64,000 bases of DNA from Ampullaceana balthica (taxonomy: Eukaryota; Mollusca; Gastropoda; Lymnaeidae), in contig CALYLW010001370.1 of NCBI GenBank assembly GCA_944989445.1, forward strand, positions 175,307 through 239,306. The letters are read 5' to 3'. This document shows, in pieces, positions 1 to 11,800 of the stretch. The notes under the pieces are model-generated. The model saw only the letters and a program-made list of their open reading frames with translations. It ran no database searches and was not told the DNA's origin. A program made the position numbers and the translations under genes. The stretch's first letter is position 1, and each line of letters opens with the position of its first letter.

Positions 1-240
1 TATATATATATATTTTAGGGCAGCGGAAATTAACGATTAATTAATAAAATATATATATAAATTATATATATTAATAATATTATATAATATAATTAGCTAG
101 TCTGATTTATCCCATCAATACCACATCGTCGATTCTTGCATTTAAAATAAATACAATTTCCGTAAATTTTTAAGTAGCATCACATGAAGGTGCAAGACGA
201 AATGCATTCTTTAATATGTACTTATATTGTCTTTCGTCAG
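1..240. other. Intron sequence with fragment of a CGATTAAT hAT-like element
   Basis: This is AT-rich sequence left of the first visible Syd-1 exon. From position 16 the sequence AGGGCAGCGGAAATTAACGA matches the left end of the element at 62733 and the copy near 52919, followed by a similar AT run. It is a truncated copy. Confidence 0.5.
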
Positions 241-2887
241 GGAGAAGAAGACCCTAGAAATTTGGATGATCCCAACCGCCCCCCACCCACCACCCGTCCT
301 AACGACGACCAGCCCGACGACATCACCAGCAGCAGCAAACTACTCGAGAACGTCGATCAGAGAGTCCCGAAGTCTGAGCAAGAGACACGCCTTCTGAGCG
401 GCGAGGAGGCGGAGCCGCTGACATCGTCCGAGCTCCCACCAATCGGCTCGGAGGAACCATGTGCGTCCTTGGACACCAGTGTCCTTGAGCACGACACGCC
501 GAGACGGCGCCGAGCCAGCAGACCGCTGTCTGACCCGGCGCAGAGCAGACATTCCAGGCAGCAGCGCGGGCGGTTTCTCGAAGACGCGGAGGTCGGAAGC
601 AGCAAAGATGGACAAGCCGGACAGCACGACCTGTCTGGGTCGATGTCCGCGTATGAATCGGAGAAGCATGTAACGTACGTGAGGTCGTCCTCACACGATG
701 ACAAAAGAACCAAAGAGGTAGCCACGCGTCCAGCTGAGCACGACGAGATCCTGCGAGAGCTCGCCCTCCATCCCCGCCTTAAATCGTCTGAGCAACGACT
801 TCAGCTGCACCCCGATCTGTCGCACGAGCCGCGGTTGCACCTCACACAGCAGCAGCAATACCAGCAGCAATATCATCCCCATCCGCAGCTGTTGCAAGAG
901 AAACAGCAGCAGTTTCACCAGCAGCTTCACCACCAACAGCATTTTCAGAAGCGGCATCAGCACAGTTTTTCCGAGCCCATTCAGTTCCAACTAGCCGAAC
1001 AGCCGGTCTACCGGCCTTTTCCTTATCAAACTCAACAGCAACAACTCGCGCAATACCAACTGCAACAGCAGCAGCAGCAGCAGAATCTCTACCAACAACA
1101 GCTCCACCACCAACAGCAACAAGCTTTATTTCAGCAACAACAGCAGCGGCTCCTTCAGCAAAAACGAGGTCATGACACGCCCCTCATACCGACAACCCCA
1201 GAAAGAGGCCACCATCAACAAAGTCGATCGTACGAAAGCAGAAGGTCAGGGCCGCCGCCGCCACCCACCTTCACTGTCCTCACGTCCACGCCCCCAGCGT
1301 CGTCGACCCTTATTCCAAACAGCAGCAACACCCACGTCTATGCAAACGTACGTGCCACCACCAACGGTGCGGGAAATGGCCTGGGTCCGGTTGGCCTTGA
1401 GATGGGTATAAAGAGCATGGAGGTGGAGGACGAAAGCTTCGTTGTTGAGACTGTAGAAATCATCAAGCGCCCCGGTCAGACCCTGGGCTTTTACATCCGT
1501 GAGGGCAACGGATTCGACCGCTCCGATGGCGTCTTCATTTCCCGCATCCAGATGGGCACGGTCGCCCAGAGCAACGGGCTTTTGCACGTGGGCGACGAGA
1601 TCGTCACGGTCAATAACGTCAAGGTTGGAAATATGTCTTTGGACGACGTGGTCATTCTCATGTCAATCCCAAAGAAACTTGTGCTCACAATACGAACGAG
1701 GAGAAACAGCAGTAAAAACAAATCGTGCCCTTCCCTGCCCATGGCCGAGAAGCCGGACCCGCCCATTGTTGTCCTCAAAAAGGGGAGGTCCTCCTCGGCC
1801 TCGGCCTTGGAGATGACGGAGAAATGCCCGGATATGTACGAGCCGGGCCAGTCATATGCCCAATATCCGTTTCAAACAGCTGATTACCTCCCCAGACGAG
1901 AGCTCGGCCCAGATAGACACTCCCTGTCCGGCTCTCGATACACCAGTATTTTCATCACACCTCAGAGAGCCGAGGCGAAGCTCATCACAGATGATGGTGT
2001 AGAGAGTAGTAATTCGAGCGAGGGTGGATCCTTACCACGCAGCATTGACTCAAAAGACCGAGCGTATATTGGACAGGAAGTAGTGGATTCGCCACACACT
2101 GGATACATGAGTGTGACCAATCCCATTTACGACCACTTCCCCAGCATGTCAGACAGGGAATACAAGCATCATCTGCTTTCAGAGACCATGACGAGAAAAG
2201 CAGCACTGCCGAAATCTCCCTCCAAGCAGAGTCCGCTCGGGGCTCCTCATTTACACGGGTATCGGGGCAGGTCAGGGGCGGATGCCAGCCCGGCGTATTC
2301 TGAGCCCCCCTACATGAATGTCGGGGCCGTGCGAGAGGGCCTCTTGTTGCAGTCACAGCCGAACTACCCGCTGCACTTCACCTCTCCTCACTTCCACAGC
2401 CCGCATCATCAGCAGCATTTCACCGGCCATTACTCTTATCAACCGCCGCCACAAAATCAGGGCTACCCGCTGCACACCTCGCCACAGGGACCACCATCCT
2501 ACGCCATCACATCTCCCCAATACCGGGGAGGCATGCCCGTGTCGCAGGAAGAGAAGCGGCGTCAGGAGAGACTCCGAACTCTTCTCAGCTCAAAGTCTCG
2601 TTACGGAAGACTCCTCCGAAGCCGCTCCCCGGAATGTTACAACTCCGACTCCGAGCTCATCTTCACTCACCAGCAGCAAGCGGACGGACGTGGGTTCGCG
2701 TCGGATTACGAGAGCTACGGGGGAGCGTTCAGTGATGACGAGCCGGTGTACTCCATTCCACGGATACCATCCAGCTCGTCCTCTGAGCTGGAGAAGCTGC
2801 TCAAAAAGTTCACCACTTTGTCCCAGGAGCTGCAACAAGAGCAGAGCAAACTCCAACGGCAACTGAGCACTAGGGACAAGGTTACAA
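241..2887 (+). CDS. syd-1: Syd-1 exon: Gln-rich linker and PDZ domain
   Basis: A splice acceptor (tttcgtcag) ends at 240. The donor is A|GTAAGT at 2888, so the exon ends in phase 1. The open frame continues about 19 codons left of the acceptor from an ATG at 184, but that stretch reads like AT-rich intron and I do not take it as coding. Residues encoded at about 840-1180 are a Gln/His-rich low-complexity tract. The PDZ carboxylate-binding loop reads GQTLGF (canonical GLGF type) followed by GVFISRI and HVGDEI. Downstream is a Ser/Pro/Tyr-rich disordered part, and the exon ends in a short Leu/Gln coiled coil (about 2785-2870). The exon is clearly GC-richer than its surroundings. Confidence 0.92.
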
Positions 2888-5800
2888 GTAAGTAGATACC
2901 CTCTTGTCGTCTTATCAATATTATAATGTCTACATTATTTATGACCGAAGATTAGTTAGAGCCAAAAAATGCATGAGTTCATACCATGTGATGGTGGTGC
3001 TAAAACGTGTCAAATTGGTCGGTTCATTTTTAATTGAATACAATGTGGGTGACTAAAAATGACTTTGTGGAGATAAGTATTTTTTTTATAAATGAGTTGC
3101 AGAAACAAAAAGAAACTTACTGGGGCTTGTTGTTGTTTTGTCTATTTGTGTGCGTGTTCTTTTTATTATTTGTTATTGTGTTCCATCGTTTATTTGTGTG
3201 GACATCAAAAGCGTGTCCACATGGAGGAAGGGGGTACATACGCCAATGTACAGGTTTTCAAAATTAGGCTTAATACATTACATTATCATAAGCCTTAAGC
3301 GAACAAGGGCACGATATAAATTTAAAAAGGGGGGGGGGCCAATTTTATATTTTGTTCCTATGCACAAAAAATGCTAGCTTCGCCTCTGGTTGACATAGTG
3401 TATTTTGATGGGCGCCTCTGGAACATTGATCCACAATGATTCTATCCAGATCTTCAAAGAAATACCGTTTATCTCTTATCTATATATCCTCCTATATTAT
3501 AAAAGGCTAAGTTCTGTCCCGTCATATATAGCGATTGGTCTCTCAAACACACATGACTCTTACAGCCAATCATATCAAGTTTACGCGGACGTTCAAAACG
3601 AGTTCTTTTTGGTGCAGTATTTCTTCCCAGACTTTATTTTGAGTTATGCGCGTTGGGATTTATAGTCAAAAGCTCTGTTTTTACGAGTTATTTATTGTAA
3701 CTATAATAAATATTACTAGCTGACCCGCGGCGTAGCATACGCCGCTAATGATTTAGTGACGGGTGAAGACTTCCTGAAAGACACAGTTGTCAAAATGGGG
3801 TGGGTTTGGGCAAACGACTGTGAGTGAATGAAAAGAAGGAACTCTGGAGAGACCCGCGGCGTATCACCCGTAAAAAATTACGAAAGTGTTCAGCTGAAAT
3901 CTATTTATTTGTGAAAATACGGCGCCCACCTTTTTCAAAATCCAAACTAACTTGTCCTTGTTTGATCAATACGAAATATTAAACTTTCTGAAATGTACAC
4001 AAAGTATTTTATAACTTTTTACATTGTTCCCTTTTTACAAAATTAAAATATCAGCGAAAACAATGACGTCATATAATTGTTTTTTTACAGCGCATATTTA
4101 ATTTGCACACCTTTTGATGCATTGGTGCAGTAATTTGGTGCATTGCTTTCTAAAATTACTATCTGTTGAACATACTTGCAGCTTGGTGTCTCGCAGGGTC
4201 CGACCACGAAGAGAATTATATATATAGATTTTGACGTGATACATGTATGCCGGTCGAGACGGTTGTTGGAGAGAGTTACAAAATGCCACCGAACGGTGAC
4301 GGAACGTCCTTGGACGGGCTTGGTTGCTCGTATATATATAATTCACCAAAGCGAGTATGTGCTAACAAGCATAACGAATGACCCCCGCTGGGGTAGACCA
4401 ATCAGTTTATGGTTGTGATGTCTCGAGACCAACTATGGTTCTTGCATTCACTTGCGTTGCTCCTTCACAGTGTAGTGGTTATCAAGTCCGCCTTACACGC
4501 GGAAGGTCCGAGGTTCAAGCTCAAGCAAAAACTTTATTTTTTTATTTTTTTTTAAAATGTGTGCCTGTCCCCCCCCCCTCCTTTTTGCGAACATGGCTGA
4601 CCCTCGCTAGGGTCGGCCAATCACAGTTTATGTTTGGCAAGCTAGGGTGGTGAAGGGTGGTGGGCAGGTAGATAGCCGCGAATGTATCGAGACCAACAAT
4701 GCGTCGGTGGTCCCCCGCACCGACGTTCACTCGCGTTGTTTTAATTTCTTCATGCCGTAGTTTGTGTCCGTTCTTTCCCCCTTACTTTGCAATATCCATG
4801 AGCAAGTCTGCGGCGATTGCTACGCCGCGGGGCGTATCTAGTTTCAATATAACTTTTGTCTATAGTATTTTACTGTCTGCTGACAAAAGCTTCCAGTCGA
4901 ATTGATTGCTTGTCTTGTATAGTACCTTCAAGGCAAAACCTACTCCCCCCCCCCTCACTGTTACGAACAATGAATAGACTTGAAAGCAGTCCCTAGTAGA
5001 CTATTTAATCTTGTATTGTAAAATTTTATTTTATTTTTAATTACACGATTTTATTTAAGTCCCAATGTTTGTATGTTGTATCCATCCATCCATCCTTCCT
5101 TCCATCCTTCCTTCAAAACTTGAAACGTAAAATTATGCCACTTCTGATGGTCCTAGAGATCTAAAAATTTTACTACAGATAGATCTTGGATGACAATGCA
5201 TTGTATCAAAATTTCAGATCGATTGAATTTATTGCATTTTTAGTTTATCTATAGTCTATATATAAGCATCGGTACCCGTCTGCTTTGTTGACATCCATGA
5301 GTTCACCACGTGAACACAACACCGTGGTATAAAACGTTGTGCGGGCGCTTATGAGGTGTTTGGTATAAAAAAAATAGTGGTAATAAAACAAAGCCGTAAA
5401 AACAAAGTTTTTGACTATAAATCCCTTATATATGAGACATAACTAACAGTATTGATTATTTTCAAACATTTACAGACTGAATCTGTCTAAACTCAAGTTT
5501 GCTTCATAACCCTGGGGGGGCAGGGGGGAGGGGGGGCAGGGGGGAGGGTGAGAGGGGAAAAGTCTGGTCACCGATTTGCTTGACCGAGCTCAGCGTGACA
5601 CGTAAAATGTAAACAAAAGCACCCCGTTGCTTCGATGGGTCGCCTCAACGCGTCTACTCAAACTTTCACGTGGAAAAAAAACAATAACAAACAGTGAATT
5701 TGAATTACATACCTCATATAAGGATAAACTAAAAATGCATTAATTTAATTACGGTACGTTCGATCGATCTGAAATTTTATTACGATGCATTGTTAGGTCA

Positions 5801-8800
5801 GACGGGTCCGTGTGCCAAATTTCAGCTCGATCGGATCACTGGAAGTGGGTCATTTTTGACTTTTGTTTTTCCGCCCTCCCGCCCATGAGATGATGAGACG
5901 GCCGCGAAGTTAATATAAGGGATTTAAAAAACAAACCCGTAATAAAACAAACCCGTAAAAACAAAGTTTTCTACTATAAATCCCTTATATTTTAGTCATA
6001 ATTAAAAGTCTTGATTATGTTTCAACGCCACAAATATTTACGGACTGACACCGAGTGATGTCCCCTGTCTTTTAACGGGGGATGGGTCGTGAGGGGGTGT
6101 CGGCACGACGGTCGACGTCTAAGCGTCAACTCAAACTCACGTGGAAAAAAACAATAACAAACCGTGAATTTGAATTACATACCTCATATAGGATAAACTA
6201 AAAATGGATTAATTTAATTACGGTACGTTCGATCGATCTGAAATTTTGATACGATGCATTGTTAGGTTAGACGGGCCCGTGTGCCAAATTTCAGCTCGAT
6301 CGGATCTCGGAAAGTGGGTCATTTTCGACTTTTGTTTTTCCGACCGCCCGTCCATGAGATGACGACAGACAGACAGAGAGAGAGAGAGAGAGACGCCGGT
6401 GAAGTTAATATAAGGGATTTAAAAACAAAGTTTTCTACTATAAATCCCTTATATTTGAGTCATAAATTATAAGTATTGATTATTTTCCAACGCCACAAAT
6501 ATTTACAGACTGACACCGAGTGATGTCCCCTGTCTTTTAACGGGGGATGGGACGTGAGGGGGTTGTCGGCACGACGGTTGACGTCTAAGCGTCAACTCAA
6601 ACTCACGTGGGAAAAAAACAATAACAAACCGTGAATTTGAATTATATACCTTATATAAGGAAAGCTAAAAATGCATTAATTTAATTACGGTACAATCGAT
6701 CGATCTGAAATTTTAATACGATGCATTGTTAGGTGAGATGGGTCCGTGTGCCGAATTTCAGCTCGATCGGATCACTGGAAGTGGGTCATTTTTGACTTTT
6801 GTTTTTCCGCCCGCCCAGCCCATGAGATGATGAGATGATGAGAGAGACGGCCGCGAAGTTAATATAAGGGATTTAAAAAGATGTGTTGGCTTCAGACGTG
6901 AATTTTAAAGAGTTTTTATTATAAGTTTTAAAAAATAGCTGTAAAAACAAAGTTTTTGACTATAAATCCCTTATATATGAGACATAACTAAAAGTAGTGA
7001 TTATGTCAAAAGCGTGTCCTTTTTAAAAAAAAGATTTTTTTAATATTCTTATTATTTGTGATATAATTATTATTTTTATTTTAAAACGATTGTAGATCCC
7101 TAAAGATATCTGAACTTGGACGGTAAATGTTGATCTCAATTCAATTCAAATTTGATCAACATAATGCATTTCAAAGACTTCAGAAATAAATAAAAAATTA
7201 ACTTGCTAGTATTGTCTTAAGGCAATCTAATTTCTAGGACTAGACCTTGAAGTATTTTAACTTAAGGCAGAATGGAAAATCCCCCATTATGTGTATACGA
7301 GCCACAAAGCCCGTCCTAGGACGTTCCGCCACCGTTCGGTGGCATGTTGTAACTCCCCTCCAACAGCCGTCTCGACCGGCATACATGTGCATCACGTCAA
7401 AAATACTATTTATTATAGTTAAAATAAATAACTCGTAAAAACAGAGCTTTTGACTATAAATCCCAACGCGCATAACTCAAAATAAAGTCTAGGAAGAAAT
7501 ACTGCACCAAGAAGAACTCGTTTTGAACGTCCACGTAAATGTGTTCAATATGATTGGCTGTAGAAGTCTCTAAGAGTTTGAGGGACCAATCCCTATCGAT
7601 GGCCGGACAGAAAATTGCCTTTTATTATATTAGACGTCCTAGTAAACATGTGTTAATCTCTAATAAGTATATTAGGCTATTTACCATTCGCCTAAGGCAA
7701 GGGTTCATTTTAGGCAAATGCCTTATTCGACCCATCCTTGACACGGCCCGGTAAAGTGAAACCATTACCAGAACTTGACTTAATTGACTCCAATAGGTAA
7801 ATAATTCCATTATTTCTTTAAAAAAGTAGATCATATTAAACTCTCTGCTCTATGTTGTAAATATTCAGTTGGTGCAGTATCACTCGGTAAGTTTGAATTT
7901 GATATAGAGAAGACCGACGTCTGTTAAAGAGTTGAGCTTAGTTCACTTACCGAGATCAATAGAAAGCACTGGGAATGTTGTTTGTGAACTATACTATGTA
8001 AACATGTTTTTTTTTAAATGTTTGCAGGTAGGCGTTGTTATGTTGTATGTTGACAAAGATACCGATTCCATATTTTCATACCCAGTTTGAGGTGGTGTGG
8101 CCCCAGTAGGGTGCTCCGGGGGATCAATGATACTTTTATAACCTATTTACTTTAATTCATTTTCATATTGAAGGAACCACTGCTGTATATCGAAGTCACG
8201 TGACATGTTGAAATGAAGCTACGTATCCACCTTATGTGACATTAAACTGAAATTACATATCCACCTTATGTGACATGTTGCTGAACTTAAACATACCAAA
8301 CTTAAAATGTTCGACACGTGTGACATCTTCGAGACGTCACGAAAGTTCCTGTCACGATTTTGATATCTTACTTGAACTTGAAATGTCACAATTTCTACTT
8401 AACCTACATGTCACGTGGGGTCGATTTGTCACATAAATTCAATGTGTCACATGATTTCTGACCTGTCAAACTTTATTGATTTAGCGAAATCACGTTTTTC
8501 TCTCCTCTAATACTAATAATTGACAAATTTTTACTGCAGATTTGCAGAGATTTAGCATCAAACCTCTAGCTTCAAAATTTAATCAACTATTCCTTCCCCC
8601 ACCCCCATCATGGTTTATGATACAGTCAAGATAGAAACAGGGGGAGGAAAATCATCGAAATGTCCCCTTGCCTCCCCCCCCCCGATTGTGTGAGAACCCC
8701 CAAGGTGACACATGGCGTATGTCATACGACACCTGCTCATTGACATCGACCCTCCTGCAACAGATCGTGTTTAATTGATTGCCGTTAACGGGCATGCGTC

Positions 8801-11800
8801 GTGTAGTAGTAGTAGTTGTGGGACACCACGAGATCTGAGGTCCATGAGGTACAGGGTGGGAGGCACTTAACTTTAATCTATCAAGAAGGAGTGGGGAGGA
8901 GCGAAGTCAATTATGAAGTTAATAGAACGTAGGAAAAGAGTGTGTGTGTGTAGGGGGGGTGTGAATGGGGGCGTACACCTCAGCATTAGGAGCGGTGTTA
9001 TTTTAAGCGAACCGATGAGTCCCCCCCCTCCCCCCAGATGTTGCGGAGAAGTCTGTTCAAGAGTGATATAAATAGAATTATCGATGTAATTAACGTTTAA
9101 TTTTTTAGTATACATAACATGTGGATGATTACAGCTAAGTATCATTCTATGTCAGTCTTAAGTATCCCAGAGCTTCTTGTCAAGTCCTGGGGATTGCAAT
9201 GTCTTACGAGGTTTTAATGTCCTTGAAATTGGAATGTCCAGGAGTTTGAGATGTCCAGGAGCTTATAATGTCCAAGAGCTTGCAATGTCCAGGAGTTTGA
9301 GATGTCCAGGAGCTTATATGTCCAGGCGCTTGTCATGTTCAGGAGTTTGAGATGTCCAGGAGCTTGTTACATCAAGGAGCGTGTGTTTACACTGCGCCGT
9401 CTATATCAGCGGGGCAATTGTGGACTATTTGTACAGCTGGCTCAGTGGACTCCATGCCCCAGTCAATTCTACTCGGCACTTATCCCAACCTTCAAAATAT
9501 TTTGATCTGTTTGATAGCGTGCAGTGCTTTCAGTTCAAATAAGCAAACTTTGATAGTAAATGTTAACTTTAGACATTTAGCTTTGAATAAATATGTCCCT
9601 GGCTGTACACGAAAATGTTTAAATGCCCGCTGAAGATATTATTCAAATAAAAACCCAACATTTTTTTTTCCAATGGAAACTCAAAGTTTTAAAATGCTAT
9701 CGATTTGGTACGTAAACGGATCAAAGCATATTTAGCGATGACTTTATTGTGAAATGGGATTAAGGAGACTTATTTAAACATTTCAAATTGCGTTTTGAAT
9801 TATTATTCCTTCTTTATACAAATTGAAAGTTTAAATCTTATAACATATGCGCATATGTTACATTTTAATGAAACATGAAACTATTGCATGATTAAATCTC
9901 GATTTTCAAATAACTACTAATCAATGATTCGTGGCTCAGGTTACATTGTAAGTGTGTAATGTTTAAGCAAAGTGAAAAAAGTATTATTTTGTATTCTTAA
10001 GTTTTAAACGCTCGATTTCACGTTTGAAAAAGGTTTATTTCAATCCCATTTTTTTTTGGTCACATTTCATGTAAAAACTAGGAAACAGGTCAAAGCTCTT
10101 ATAGTTGTATGTTTAATGTTCACTTTATTACACTTAACTACAACAATTTGTCTTTTCTAAGACTGGAAATCGTCATTGCGTAATTTTCTATTTTAAGACT
10201 TCATTTAGCGGTACAATTTTTTTAAGCATAAATACAGAAGAATCAATAAGTTCTAAAAAATTGTTAGCATAGTAAAATTACGAACAGTTTTTTTTTCCTG
10301 TCAAAGTCCAATAAGCTGTCTTAAATTAACGAAGAATTAACAAACAAATGATAAGATACTTCCTTCTCAATATACCTACATTTACATATTGACCCGTATC
10401 TATTTATTAAATTTGTCCACCTAAAACCACCGGATATTTCTATTAATAGATTTTCCTTTAGAAATGGCAAGCCGTATTCTTTGACTTTGAAATTGTAAAG
10501 TGTAGTCTGTGTACAAGAAATGGCTGGCGATATTTATTAGCATTACACGGATACAGTAATTGCTGAAGTGTGATTGATAACAAAACACCATACACACACT
10601 ATTGCAGGGGTCGGGAAATCATGGCTCGCGAGCCATATATTGATGGCTGCATCTGGCTCTCAGACAAATGTTCGATTATAAAATAAAACGTTTATTCGGA
10701 CTCCTTTGGGGGCCGTCCATAAAGTACGTCACGCTCCAGAGGGGGGAGGGGGTGTAAGAAAGTGTGACAGGGGGAAAGGGGGTTCTGCCATGTGTGACGT
10801 CACGCTGTTTTATATCAAATTTTAATTATTTTGTTAATTAAAACAAAAATAATTTCGAAAGTGGGACGTACTTTAGGGGGGAGGGGAGGTTTCCGAGATT
10901 TGTGACAGGGGGGGGGGAGTTAAAAATAGTATTTAAAAAAATAGCGTGACGTACTTTATGGACGGTCCCTTTGATATTAATTGCATATTTTAAAAAAAAA
11001 CAACAGATTGGTAGGTTTTAAAATATTAACTATGTGTACTTCTCAAATGTTAATGCAATAATATAAGTATTGTATAACAGTACCATAAAATAAATCGTCT
11101 CTTTTTCAATAATAGTTTAATGTAATGGATATTTTTCTAACAAAATTATATCTCGAATGTCAATAATTATTTTAAAAATTTTAAATTATTAAAACTGCGA
11201 AATTTTAGGTAAACAATAGAAAACATTTAAATGCAATGAACTATCGTTATTGAAGATGTAGTGAAACCGAAAGAGTACATATACAAACATAGGTAGAAGT
11301 GCGAAACGTTCGTAGTTCATACTAAACATGATTCAATGATCGAATTGAAAACTAAACCACCATAATCCTGATTTCAGGGCGTTAATTCCTTCAAATCTTT
11401 CCATTCCGATAAAGGGGCACGGTGGTCGAGTGGCATGCGCGCTCGGCTGGCGAATCCTTTTGAAGGCAACGATTTGTTCCCGGGGCCATGGGCGTCCCTG
11501 AGTCCACCCAGCTCCGAATGGGTACCTAACATTAGTTAGGGAAATAAAGGCGGCTGGGTAATGCGTGGAACCCTCATAGCCGAGGCCTGTGAACGCTGCA
11601 TCACTTGCCAACAGTCCGGAATGGTCTGTGGACGCATTAATCCTTCTGTATAGAAGGAGCGTCTGTATAGACAAGACAAATAGAAAAAACGCAATAAGGC
11701 GTAATGTTAACTTGGCCAGAACTCGCGTAAAGGACCGAGATGTTTTGTTGACTGATCATTATCTCCCCTCACACCATTTAATATTAATATCGCGTGTTAT

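Noticed and set aside
184..240. ATG at 184 as the start of Syd-1
   Set aside because: The 19 codons before the acceptor at 239-240 are AT-rich and intron-like, and Syd-1 proteins normally extend further N-terminally.
323..2866. Several long open frames on the minus strand and in other frames over the first Syd-1 exon
   Set aside because: Shadows of a GC-rich coding exon; compositionally biased and without domains.
4461..4526. Functional tRNA-Val gene
   Set aside because: Acceptor and T stems do not pair and there is no terminator at the tRNA end; kept only as a pseudogene/SINE head.
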